DNA from: Flavobacteriales bacterium
GTDB taxonomy: Bacteria > Bacteroidota > Bacteroidia > UBA10329
Assembly: GCA_020635535.1 (NCBI GenBank)
Contig: JACJZP010000009.1
Coordinates: 1 to 64,000, forward strand
DNA length: 64,000 nucleotides
Reading direction: 5' to 3'
In this document: piece by piece, positions 45,165 through 52,689 of the stretch
Position numbering within the stretch: the first letter of the stretch is position 1
Layout of the letters: every line of letters begins with the position of its first letter
Position numbers and translations under genes: made by a program
The notes under the pieces: generated by a model
What the model saw: only the letters and a program-made list of their open reading frames with translations
The model's database searches: none
What the model was told of the DNA's origin: nothing

Positions 45165-46322
45165 ATGAACTCTGACCGACCATTCTTTAGACCGTCTCTG
45201 AGCTATTGGGAAATTGACCACTATCTGAAGGACATTGATCTTTTGGTAGTTGGTAGCGGAATTGTAGGCCTCACTACCGCTATTTTCTTCAAGAAAAAGC
45301 ACCCTAATAAAAAGGTGGTGTTGGTAGAAAAGGGCTTTCTTCCTTCTGGCGCAAGTACAAAAAATGCTGGTTTTGCATGCTTCGGAAGCCTCAGTGAAAT
45401 TCTTGCAGATCTGCGCTTCTCTACTCAGGATGAGGTTTTTGCACTGATTGCAAAGCGCTTTGAAGGATTACAGGAACTCCGGACCTTGACAGGTGACAAA
45501 ACAATTGACTACCAACCATGTGGTGGCTTTGAGATTTTCCGAGAAGAGGACGAGTCTCAGTTCAGTGCATGCTTCGATATTTTGGAACCAATGAATAATC
45601 GTATTCGAGACGAACTCGGTCTTGAACACACTTATTCCATTCAAAATGAAATGATTTCCGAATTTGGGTTCAATGGAGTTTCGAAAATGATCTGGAACAG
45701 ACACGAAGGAAGTATTGACACCGGAAAAATGATGGCAGAACTCCTTCGAATAGCATCTGCATCGGGCATCATCATTCTTAATTCTTTGGAAGTTAGCGAG
45801 TGGAACGACAACCAGACTTACGTGCAGGTTTCATTTGCTAACGGATTGGAAATCCGAGCGCAAAAAGTGCATTTTGCAACCAACGGTTTTGCCAAATCAT
45901 TACTTCCAGATTTGGATGTTGAGCCTGCGCGTGCTCAAGTGCTAATTACATCACCCATAGAAGGACTTAAGGTTAGAGGCACGTTTCATTTGGATGAAGG
46001 GTTCTTCTATTTCAGAAATGTAGGTAACCGAGTACTACTCGGTGGTGGGCGAAATTTAGCTTTGGAAGCTGAGACAACCTTGGAACTTGAAACAACCCAA
46101 CTCATTCAGAATCGATTGGACCAGCTTTTGAAAGAGAACATCCTTCCAAATTCTGAATATGAAATAGAACATCGGTGGGCCGGAATTATGGGTGTTGGAC
46201 CGAAGAAGAAGGCCATCCTAAAGCAGCTTACTGACAATGTAAGTTGTGCGGTCAGATTAGGCGGAATGGGCGTGGCAATAGGAACCTCATTAGGAAAAGA
46301 GTCTACCGAGATGATAGCATAA
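45165..46322 (+). CDS. FAD-dependent oxidoreductase (D-amino-acid oxidase family)
   Basis: 385 residues, no signal peptide. The FAD-binding dinucleotide fold is read at LLVVGSGIVGLTTAIFF (GxGxxG), followed by VLVEKGFLPSGASTKNAGFACFG, the usual second FAD block of the DAO family; further on are HFATNGFAKSLLP and a C-terminal GGMGVAIGTSLGKES, the third FAD block. The family oxidises amino acids or amines (glycine oxidase, sarcosine-type, or deaminating enzymes); the substrate cannot be called from sequence alone. Its stop lies at the terminator of the convergent RNA candidate at 46321. Confidence 0.88.
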   Translation: MNSDRPFFRPSLSYWEIDHYLKDIDLLVVGSGIVGLTTAIFFKKKHPNKKVVLVEKGFLPSGASTKNAGFACFGSLSEILADLRFSTQDEVFALIAKRFEGLQELRTLTGDKTIDYQPCGGFEIFREEDESQFSACFDILEPMNNRIRDELGLEHTYSIQNEMISEFGFNGVSKMIWNRHEGSIDTGKMMAELLRIASASGIIILNSLEVSEWNDNQTYVQVSFANGLEIRAQKVHFATNGFAKSLLPDLDVEPARAQVLITSPIEGLKVRGTFHLDEGFFYFRNVGNRVLLGGGRNLALEAETTLELETTQLIQNRLDQLLKENILPNSEYEIEHRWAGIMGVGPKKKAILKQLTDNVSCAVRLGGMGVAIGTSLGKESTEMIA

Positions 46323-46362
46323 AACAAAAGCGGAGATCAATCTGTACGATCAACCTCCGCTT
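46321..46362 (-). terminator. Intrinsic terminator of the RNA candidate
   Basis: Minus-strand AGCGGAG-GTTGATC-loop-GATTGAT-CTCCGCT followed by TTTTGTTTT. The arms pair over 14-15 bp when G-U pairs are allowed. The T-run overlaps the stop codon of the convergent oxidoreductase gene. Confidence 0.75.
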
Positions 46363-46608
46363 AGCTCGCATGCCAACCGTAGCTGACATAAAGCCCCAAG
46401 CTGTTGTTATTATGACCTCACTTCCGTTTCAACGGCAAGCCGCCTACTCTGTTGGCTTTCCCGACTTCAGCTTTGCCAAAGCTCTGCTTCTTTCGGCTCT
46501 GCCTCACTCTTTGGTTCTTAGAACCTCCGAGATTCCGATCTCTCCTACAATCGCTCCTTAGAGTACTTTCAAGAGCGGTCTATCGACCTGTCTTTTATCC
46601 CTCACTTG
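46321..46608 (-). ncRNA. Candidate structured non-coding RNA, about 290 nt, unknown family
   Basis: The 617-bp gap between the oxidoreductase and the metalloprotease gene has no convincing protein. On the minus strand a Bacteroidota promoter (46615-46647) is followed by a purine-rich segment with a chain of perfect short hairpins (plus-strand spans 46577-46588, 46553-46576, 46529-46542, 46513-46525, 46470-46482, 46424-46435) and then an intrinsic terminator (46321-46362). A promoter, hairpins and terminator in this order are what a stand-alone small RNA gene shows. I looked for and did not find the signature blocks of RNase P RNA, tmRNA, SRP RNA or 6S RNA. The short open frames (e.g. 46411-46561, plus strand) do not look like a protein. 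The boundaries are estimated: the 5' end is about seven bases after the -7 box. Confidence 0.6.
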
Positions 46609-46614
46609 GTAGAA

Positions 46615-46647
46615 CAAATTTACTAGCAGCAACCATTTGGCGCCAAA
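46615..46647 (-). promoter_or_regulatory. Bacteroidota-type promoter of the RNA candidate
   Basis: Minus strand: -33 box TTTG (46644-46647), a 21-bp spacer, then TAAATTTG (46615-46622), an exact TAnnTTTG -7 box. The spacing is within the range reported for Bacteroides and Flavobacterium promoters. Confidence 0.65.
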
Positions 46648-46939
46648 TTTTGCATTCCCCATTTATTAACCTTGCATCAACCGCATTATAAACCGTTTAT
46701 GAACACCTTATAAACCGGGTTATGAACTTTCGTGCAATTGGAGCAGAAATCAATGTGCCCAATCAATGATTTCAAACTGTGCCTTCAGTAATTATATGCT
46801 GAATCTCTGACCGATTAAAATTGACTTGCAGCACGGCATTAAGTCTCAGACAAGTAAGTTGATTTTGCGACAATTATTAATGAATTGGAATCATTGAACC
46901 CAAACTCCAGTCACATTTTTTCGTTTGTTTGCCGTGTAT
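46648..46939. other. Intergenic region upstream of the RNA candidate and the metalloprotease gene
   Basis: About 290 bases with no open frame worth calling. It contains the tandem dyads at 46686-46729 and is otherwise A/T-rich, with many TTAAT and TTATAA motifs. No clear promoter for the plus-strand metalloprotease gene was recognised. Confidence 0.6.
46686..46729. repeat. Two tandem 22-bp operator-like dyads (TTATAAACCG...TTATGAAC)
   Basis: Copy 1 (46686-46707) and copy 2 (46708-46729) both read TTATAAACCG, then TTTATGAAC or GGTTATGAAC with a one-base difference in length. Each copy is itself a dyad (ATAAAC/GTTTAT; ATAAACC/GGGTTAT). They lie 40-80 bp upstream of the RNA promoter and about 210 bp upstream of the metalloprotease gene, fitting a repressor or activator site. 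Confidence 0.55.
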
Positions 46940-49657
46940 ATGAAAAATCTCACCATGTTGAAAAAACTACCATTCGCAGCGGTTGCACTGCTATTTGTTT
47001 CCACCAGCATTTTGGCGCAGAACTATGCAACAGATTACTTGAGCAGATCAACTCCGCGTGCTGCAAGTCAAATTCAGAAGAACGACCTGAGTCTTACCGA
47101 TCAGGAAGTTGAAGCTTCAAATGAACGATGCCTTTATAACTCCAGGACCGAGGCGTTGATGGCGATTGACCCACAATATCGCGCTGGGGTAATTGCAGCA
47201 AAAGAGGAAACCAACAGAATAATGGCTGAATTGGAATCCGGTATGCGGGCTGCCCCTCCTGTTTATACCATCCCTGTGGTTTTTCACGTAATTCATAAAG
47301 GTGAAGCTGTTGGCACTGGAACCAATATATCAGATGCGCAAATTTTGAGCGCTATTGATGCATTAAACCGTGACTATAGAGAGACAAGTGCTGATGGAGG
47401 CATTGGTCAAGGCAACGGCCCAGACACTGAGATCCAGTTCTGTTTGACAACCGTTAACGAAAGCGGTCAACCTCATTCTGGAATCAATCGCGTTAACGGC
47501 ACTGGAGTTTCTGGTTATTCAACTAGCGGAATTACAAGTAGCAATGAGACATCTGTTAAGGCATTGAGTAGATGGGACAACCGATATTTCCTGAATATCT
47601 GGGTTGTGTCAGAGATCGATGGAAACGGAGCAGACCTTTCAAATCCTGCTCAATGGCAAGGTGGAACTTTAGGTTACGCGTATCAACCATCAAATCCTGT
47701 TACACTTAATGCCAGTAGAGATGGCGTTGTAGCGGTGAACCTATGTGTTGGTAACGACCCCAACCAGAACCTTGGCTATAGGCTATGGCCTTGGGGCGGT
47801 CTGACAAACAGAACCCTAACCCATGAAGTAGGACACTTCCTAGGTCTTAGCCATACTTTTAGCGATAACACACCTTCAATTTGCTCAGATGGAGATGGCT
47901 TTTCAGACACGCCTAATGCCAAACAATTAAGCCTTTCTAGTTGTACAAATAACGGAAACTGTTCAGGTCAACTGATTGAGGATTACATGGACTATACTCC
48001 AGAAGAGTGTCAGAACATGTTCACCAACCAACAGACCTCTTATATGAGATCTGTGTTAACAGGTGCGAGAACTGCCTTGGTAAACACCAATAATTGTTCG
48101 GTTTCTTCAAACGATTATGATGCAGGCATCTCCTCTATTACAACACCAAGCGGCAACCTTTGCGATGTAACTTTCACCCCAGTAGTTACCTTATATAATT
48201 ATGGAACTACAACGCTCACCTCGGTCAACATTCAATATTATGTTGACGCGCAAACCCCTACAACCTTTCCATGGAGCGGAAGCTTGTCTTCTGGCAGCTC
48301 CACAACCGTAACATTGAACTCTGTAACAACCACAACAGGAAACCATTCCTTTACCGCTAAAACTGTTTCTGGAACATTGAATGGCAGTAATAACGATCAG
48401 GATACGGGTAACGACCAGTCAACCTCAAGTTTTAACGTTGGAAGCAGTGGAACGCAGGTTACGCTAACGCTTGACCTGGACTGCTATGGCTCAGAAACAA
48501 CTTGGGAGATAAGAAACGCCAACAATCAAGTTGTAGAATCAGGAGGACCTTACGCTGACTCTGAACCGAATGGCCAGCAGATAGTAGAAAGTTTCTGCCT
48601 GGCTCAGGGATGTTATGATTTCACAATCTTCGATTCATACAATCCTCCAGACGGTATGGCTGGAGCCCAGTATACCGGTTGCAATGTCAATGGTGATTAC
48701 GAGATTACAGACGAGAACAATGTACTTGTACAGATGACAGCAGTAAATGCCAATTTTGGGGCATCTGCAACACATAACTTCTGTGTTGGAGGCGGTGGCA
48801 ACCCAACTACATCTTGTGGCTACCTGTTAGAATATTATGGCGAAGGGTTCTTTGTGAATGAAACGGATCTGCCTAGTTTCAATGTTCAGGCAATTGACAA
48901 CGACCAAGAACCAGTGTCTACAAACCTACCAACTGGCTTTACCTCCAATTGGATGGCTGGTTTCTATGATGAAGTTGCTCCTGGAGATACTAACTGGTTC
49001 TTAGGAGTTACCTCTTGGCATGAAGACAATACGGTTCCTGCAGATAACTGGCTGACGTTTGGCCCGGTAACAATGTTGTCTGATGATGGTGAGATAAGTT
49101 GGAAACATGCATATGCAAACAACACTTACCGAGATGGTTATGAAGTATTGGTTGGCACCAGTGGAACAAGTATTGCCAATTTCAATGGGGCAACAGTACT
49201 TTACAGTGTAGCCGACAATGATGCATCCACGGATGGTGATACTGACTGGGCGCAACAATCGGTCTCGTTGCCCGCTGGAACTTATGCTAATCAAAGTCTC
49301 TATTTCGCATTCCACCACAATGCCGATGACCAGTTGCTACTTTACATCGATGACATACTTGTTGAAGGTTGCGAATCGATTACGGTTGGAATTGATGGGG
49401 AAGACAGTTTTGAAATGAATGTGTTCCCTAACCCATCAAACCAAAACTTTACGTTCACCTATGCTGTTGGCGAATCAGAACCGCTGAATTTCACGCTACT
49501 TAATGCCATGGGACAGCAGGTTTGGATGTATACAACCAGTGGCAACAGAACCGGCAGAGAAGTGATAGACACCGCACATCTTGCTTCTGGTGTGTACACA
49601 CTTGTTATGAAGAGCGACAGATACAACTCCTCACGAAAATTGATTCTTTCCAAGTAA
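46940..49657 (+). CDS. Secreted M43-type zinc metalloprotease with T9SS type A domain
   Basis: 905 residues from the ATG at 46940 (then MLKKLPFAAVALLFVSTSILAQ as signal peptide; 46955 is an alternative start). A propeptide-like region is followed by a metzincin catalytic domain with HEVGHFLGLSHTF (HExxHxxGxxH) and the Met-turn DYMDYTPEECQNMF, as in cytophagalysin/pappalysin (M43) enzymes. Then come a CARDB-like domain (ISSITTPSGNLCDVTFTPVVTLYNYG), a second beta-sandwich and a jelly-roll-like domain (PSFNVQAIDNDQEPVSTNLP). The C-terminus is a T9SS type A domain (MNVFPNPSNQNFTFTYAV..GVYTLVMKSDRYNSSRKLIL). I infer a secreted protease for nutrient release or surface processing. A strong terminator follows. 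Confidence 0.9.
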   Translation: MKNLTMLKKLPFAAVALLFVSTSILAQNYATDYLSRSTPRAASQIQKNDLSLTDQEVEASNERCLYNSRTEALMAIDPQYRAGVIAAKEETNRIMAELESGMRAAPPVYTIPVVFHVIHKGEAVGTGTNISDAQILSAIDALNRDYRETSADGGIGQGNGPDTEIQFCLTTVNESGQPHSGINRVNGTGVSGYSTSGITSSNETSVKALSRWDNRYFLNIWVVSEIDGNGADLSNPAQWQGGTLGYAYQPSNPVTLNASRDGVVAVNLCVGNDPNQNLGYRLWPWGGLTNRTLTHEVGHFLGLSHTFSDNTPSICSDGDGFSDTPNAKQLSLSSCTNNGNCSGQLIEDYMDYTPEECQNMFTNQQTSYMRSVLTGARTALVNTNNCSVSSNDYDAGISSITTPSGNLCDVTFTPVVTLYNYGTTTLTSVNIQYYVDAQTPTTFPWSGSLSSGSSTTVTLNSVTTTTGNHSFTAKTVSGTLNGSNNDQDTGNDQSTSSFNVGSSGTQVTLTLDLDCYGSETTWEIRNANNQVVESGGPYADSEPNGQQIVESFCLAQGCYDFTIFDSYNPPDGMAGAQYTGCNVNGDYEITDENNVLVQMTAVNANFGASATHNFCVGGGGNPTTSCGYLLEYYGEGFFVNETDLPSFNVQAIDNDQEPVSTNLPTGFTSNWMAGFYDEVAPGDTNWFLGVTSWHEDNTVPADNWLTFGPVTMLSDDGEISWKHAYANNTYRDGYEVLVGTSGTSIANFNGATVLYSVADNDASTDGDTDWAQQSVSLPAGTYANQSLYFAFHHNADDQLLLYIDDILVEGCESITVGIDGEDSFEMNVFPNPSNQNFTFTYAVGESEPLNFTLLNAMGQQVWMYTTSGNRTGREVIDTAHLASGVYTLVMKSDRYNSSRKLILSK

Positions 49658-49677
49658 TCAGATTGAAATGATCTGAT

Positions 49678-49708
49678 AAAGCCCTGACCTAATGGTCAGG
49701 GCTTTTTT
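49678..49708 (+). terminator. Intrinsic terminator after the metalloprotease gene
   Basis: AAAGCCCTGACC (49678-49689), loop TAAT, GGTCAGGGCTTT, then a run of T: a perfect 12-bp stem, 21 bp after the stop codon. Confidence 0.9.
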
Positions 49709-49749
49709 ATTGCACAGATCCTTGAGCAGACCGCAAAATTCAATTTTGC

Positions 49750-49757
49750 TATGTTTG
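49750..49757 (+). promoter_or_regulatory. Bacteroidota-type -7 box for the THX gene
   Basis: TATGTTTG fits TAnnTTTG exactly and lies 31 bp before the ATG at 49789, giving a leader of about 25 nt. The -33 box is not clear (TTG 25 bp upstream). Confidence 0.45.
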
Positions 49758-49788
49758 TCAGAATTACGAACAAATAACATGTAGTAAA

Positions 49789-50037
49789 ATGGGAAAAGGC
49801 GATATAAAAACAAGAAAAGGCAAGATTGCTAACGGTTCTTACGGTGTCAGAAGACAAAAACCGCACACTCCGGCTTATGTAGCGCCAGAAAAACCAACAG
49901 CCAAAAAAAGCGCTCCTAAAAAAGATGAGGTCGAGGTTGATACCAAAAAGGCCGCAACAAAAAAGCCTACTGCCAAAAAAACAGCAACAAAAAAGGCTCC
50001 TGCAAAAAAAGCAGCTACAAAGAAAGCCCCGAAGTAA
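49789..50037 (+). CDS. Ribosomal protein bTHX with histone-H1-like Lys/Ala tail
   Basis: 82 residues. The first ~26 residues (MGKGDIKTRKGKIANGSYGV) match the small-subunit protein bTHX, known from Thermus, where a 26-residue peptide stabilises the head of the 30S subunit, and from Bacteroidota. After RRQKPHTPAYVAPEKP comes a ~45-residue tail of Lys/Ala/Thr/Pro repeats (TKKAATKK, AKKTATKKAPAKKAATKK) that resembles bacterial histone-H1-like or nucleoid proteins. The protein is extremely basic. I infer a ribosomal protein with a disordered nucleic-acid-binding extension. A promoter box lies upstream and a perfect terminator downstream, so it is monocistronic. Confidence 0.85.
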   Translation: MGKGDIKTRKGKIANGSYGVRRQKPHTPAYVAPEKPTAKKSAPKKDEVEVDTKKAATKKPTAKKTATKKAPAKKAATKKAPK

Positions 50038-50056
50038 CGATTCCTTAAGACTCAGA

Positions 50057-50092
50057 AAGAAAGCCTCACTTTTTAAAGTGAGGCTTTCTTGT
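50057..50092 (+). terminator. Intrinsic terminator after the THX gene
   Basis: AAGAAAGCCTCACTTT (50057-50072), a two-base loop (TT; in practice the AAAG/CTTT ends open), AAAGTGAGGCTTTCTT (50075-50090): a perfect 16-bp palindrome 20 bp after the stop, with T-rich sequence after it. It may work in both directions. Confidence 0.85.
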
Positions 50093-50166
50093 TTACAACA
50101 AAACCAGTTGAAAACCAGTTCTAGGAATAGATGGATTTTGAATCCAAAATACTTTAATTAGTACTG

Positions 50167-50754
50167 ATGGAGATTACAGATATATTCAAACTACCCGAGC
50201 AAAAGATAAAGGCAAAGGCAGGCAGACTGCTTATTTCAGAGCCGTTCATGCAGGATCCGTACTTCAAAAGATCTGTGGTTCTACTTACAGAACACAACGA
50301 ACGTGGTTCTTTCGGACTTATTCTGAATAAGCCAATTCCCATGTATTTGAATGAGGCAATTGAGAATGCTCCACGGTTCGATTCCAAACTTGCATTAGGT
50401 GGCCCGGTGCAAAAAGAAACCCTGCACTACCTGCACCTGTTGGGCAATAAGATTCCAAATTCCACTGAAGTTATGGATGGCATTTACTGGGGTGGTGATT
50501 TTGAGACGGTGAAAGAACTGATAATCTCAGGAGACCTTCGCCCCAACAACATCCGAATGTTCGTAGGTTATTCCGGTTGGGCAGAAGGACAACTCAATCA
50601 TGAAATGGAAAGCAAAAGCTGGATTGTGGCAAAGGCAAGTAAGGAGCTTCTATTTGGTAAAAAGCCTGAAAAGCTTTGGTCAGAGATACTTAAGCAAATG
50701 GGCGGCCCATACGAGTATATGGTCAAATTACCAGAAGACCCAAGACTGAATTAA
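50167..50754 (+). CDS. YqgE/AlgH family protein (DUF179)
   Basis: 195 residues, the usual length. Family marks include GRLLISEPFMQDPYFKRSVVLL near the start, GSFGLILNKP, LGGPVQKETLHYLH, and the conserved GYSGWAEGQLNHEME. AlgH was named from Pseudomonas alginate regulation, but its molecular role is unknown; the fold resembles a nucleic-acid or protein-binding alpha/beta sandwich. It converges on the aminotransferase gene with the stop codons overlapping by four bases; the pairing with a class IV aminotransferase is, from memory, common in this phylum. Confidence 0.92.
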   Translation: MEITDIFKLPEQKIKAKAGRLLISEPFMQDPYFKRSVVLLTEHNERGSFGLILNKPIPMYLNEAIENAPRFDSKLALGGPVQKETLHYLHLLGNKIPNSTEVMDGIYWGGDFETVKELIISGDLRPNNIRMFVGYSGWAEGQLNHEMESKSWIVAKASKELLFGKKPEKLWSEILKQMGGPYEYMVKLPEDPRLN

Positions 50755-51596
50755 GCTCTTGATAATTGCTGGTTTATTGCATTGGTCAATGCTGAACTTA
50801 CCCGCTTGAAAAAGCGCTTCTTACCAGCAGCTCCGACCCATTGAATGCCACGGGTTGCATTGGTCAAAAAACATTCTTCCGCTTCAAGCACGTCCTCAAA
50901 TTTCAGTAAACCCGTTGAGGTGTCAATTCCAATATCCTGAGCCGTGGATAGAACGACATTTCTCATCACACCGGCTACTCCTCCATTTGAAAGATCGGGC
51001 GTAATAAGTCTGTTATTCTTAAGAATGAAAATGTTGGAACCAGTAGCTTCTGCCAAGAACCCATCGCCATCAGTTAAAAAGCAATCATCCCAACGGTTTT
51101 CTTTTGCTTCTATAGAAGCTAATATATATGGAATGGAATTAGTGGACTTGAACGAACTCTGCGGCAGCGGATTGATATGACAGCTATTACACAGCCCCAC
51201 AGTAAGTCCAACCTTATTCAACTGATATTGATCCGAATCCAATGGTTGGCAAATGGCAGACCAACCTAAAACCGATTGATCAGGCGCGTATCTACCCGCT
51301 CCATGGCGGAAACCCTGAAACCTTACTCTCGCGTTTGCATGTCCATTCTTCTGCGCAAGAAGGTTTACTTGATTGCTGAATGTTCTAAACGTAAGTTCCT
51401 CTGGAATTGCTATGCGCAATACTTTGCATGCATGCTCCAATCTCTTCCAATGCAGTTGAATGAAAGCTGATTTTCCATTTACCACACGTATTGACTCAAA
51501 AAAGCCATCTCCATAACTGAAACCCCTATTCAATGCATGAATAAGAGCCTCATCAGCGGGAAAAAATTCTCCATTGAACAATTGAACTCCACTCAT
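50751..51596 (-). CDS. PLP-dependent aminotransferase, fold class IV
   Basis: 281 residues. The family covers branched-chain aminotransferases, D-amino-acid aminotransferases and aminodeoxychorismate lyase (PabC). The start LFNGEFFPADEALIHALNRGFSYGDGFFESIRV, the PLP lysine in QSSFKSTN, and AEATGSNIFI (cofactor ring binding) identify it. Length and sequence suit PabC or a D-amino-acid type better than IlvE, but I do not call the substrate. It is the last gene of the minus-strand operon that begins with the penicillin acylase, starting inside the HAD gene (ATGA overlap). Confidence 0.87.
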   Translation of the reverse strand: MSGVQLFNGEFFPADEALIHALNRGFSYGDGFFESIRVVNGKSAFIQLHWKRLEHACKVLRIAIPEELTFRTFSNQVNLLAQKNGHANARVRFQGFRHGAGRYAPDQSVLGWSAICQPLDSDQYQLNKVGLTVGLCNSCHINPLPQSSFKSTNSIPYILASIEAKENRWDDCFLTDGDGFLAEATGSNIFILKNNRLITPDLSNGGVAGVMRNVVLSTAQDIGIDTSTGLLKFEDVLEAEECFLTNATRGIQWVGAAGKKRFFKRVSSALTNAINQQLSRA

Positions 51597-52075
51597 TTCA
51601 AGCCTTTCACAATTTCGAGGATACCTGAATTTGAAGCAATCAGAATACCATTCACGCCAACCTTTTCGGCTGCCAGAATATCCCTTTCACTATCTCCAAT
51701 GAAGACGGAATCTGATGCCGAAATATTGAAGCGCGCTATAGCCTTTTCCAACATGAGGGAATTGGGTTTTCTGCACAGACATTTACCAACTTCATCATGA
51801 TGTGGACAGTAGTATATCTCATCCAATAAAACACCCTCCGAGGCTAAATTGTCTATTAACTTCTGATGCACCAGTTCCACATTCTTATGACTGTAAACAC
51901 CCTTTGCAATGCCTCCCTGATTGGAGATTACGATAAGCACATAGCCTTTAACGGTGGCAAGTTTCAAAGATTCGAGCACGTCCGGCAGAATTTCAAAGTC
52001 TTCTAACAAATACGTGTACTCTCCTCGTTCCACATTAAGAACTCCGTCCCTATCAAGAAAAAGGGCCTTTTTCAC
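51593..52075 (-). CDS. HAD-family phosphatase, GmhB/HisB type
   Basis: 160 residues. The HAD motifs are LFLDRDGVLN (nucleophile and acid Asp), VISNQGGIAKG (second motif, Ser/Thr) and FIGDSERDILAAEKVG (Asp pair). The cysteine-histidine insert CPHHDEVGKCLCRKP is a zinc loop typical of GmhB (heptose-1,7-bisphosphate phosphatase) and the HisB N-terminal domain. The rest of the heptose pathway is not encoded here, so another sugar phosphate is possible. It overlaps the rhomboid gene upstream and the aminotransferase gene downstream by four bases each. Confidence 0.87.
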   Translation of the reverse strand: MKKALFLDRDGVLNVERGEYTYLLEDFEILPDVLESLKLATVKGYVLIVISNQGGIAKGVYSHKNVELVHQKLIDNLASEGVLLDEIYYCPHHDEVGKCLCRKPNSLMLEKAIARFNISASDSVFIGDSERDILAAEKVGVNGILIASNSGILEIVKGLK

Positions 52076-52689
52076 GGCAAAAATCTGTTCAAAATTTCAT
52101 TCACGAACTGACCGAACTGCGAAGGAAACATCAGCAGGGAAAACGAAAACCCAAAAGCAGCACCCCAGAAGTGGGCATCGTGGGCAACATTATCATTTGA
52201 ATTTTTATCCAGATACCATTCAAGCGCCAAATATGCCACCCCAAAGATCACGGCAGGAATGGGTATTGGAATGAACATAACATAAAGGCTCATGGTTGGT
52301 GCAAAGTAGATGGCAGAGAAAAGCACAGCGGCAACTGCACCGCTGGCACCCACTGCATTGTAGTTGAAATTATTCTGGTGCTTCTGGAATGAAGGAAGCG
52401 TTGAGAACAGAATTCCGCCCAGATAAAGAGCCAAATACCCAGCTACACCGGTTGCACCACGATGAGCCTCATATGCGTTTTCAACAAGCTCTCCGAAAAT
52501 CCATAGCACCCACATATTGACAAAAAGGTGCATCCAACCAGAATGCACAAAAGCATGACTGATGACACGGAACCATTCGTTCGAGTGCTTGACCAGGTAG
52601 GCATTGAACATGAGTTTTGCCATCAGGCTTCTATTCTGAAATGCAGCAATAGAAACTATTGCAGTGATAATGATGATGTAGAGCGTCAT
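52072..52689 (-). CDS. Rhomboid-family intramembrane serine protease
   Basis: 205 residues with six membrane segments. The catalytic serine is in VGASGAVAAVLF (GxSG) and the catalytic histidine in AHFWGAAFGF; the second-segment motif HSGWMHLFVNMWVLWIFGE carries the oxyanion-site histidine and asparagine. Rhomboids cleave membrane proteins within the bilayer, releasing factors or triggering quality control. The substrate is unknown. It starts within the end of the patatin gene (ATGA). Confidence 0.9.
   Translation of the reverse strand: MTLYIIIITAIVSIAAFQNRSLMAKLMFNAYLVKHSNEWFRVISHAFVHSGWMHLFVNMWVLWIFGELVENAYEAHRGATGVAGYLALYLGGILFSTLPSFQKHQNNFNYNAVGASGAVAAVLFSAIYFAPTMSLYVMFIPIPIPAVIFGVAYLALEWYLDKNSNDNVAHDAHFWGAAFGFSFSLLMFPSQFGQFVNEILNRFLP

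Noticed and set aside
46411..46561. Short plus-strand frame (about 50 codons, LPFQRQAAYSVGFPDFSFAK...) in the intergenic region
   Set aside because: It lies on the antisense side of the RNA candidate; hairpins and a terminator on the minus strand explain the sequence better, and no ribosome binding site or family was recognised.
46321..46608. Identification of the RNA candidate as RNase P RNA, tmRNA, SRP RNA or 6S RNA
   Set aside because: The RNase P block GAGGAAAGTCC, the tmRNA ends and a tag ending in ALAA, the SRP GGAAG/AGCAG loop pair and the 6S open-bubble layout were looked for and not found. A partial AGCCGAAAGAAGCAG resemblance to the SRP loop was judged too weak.
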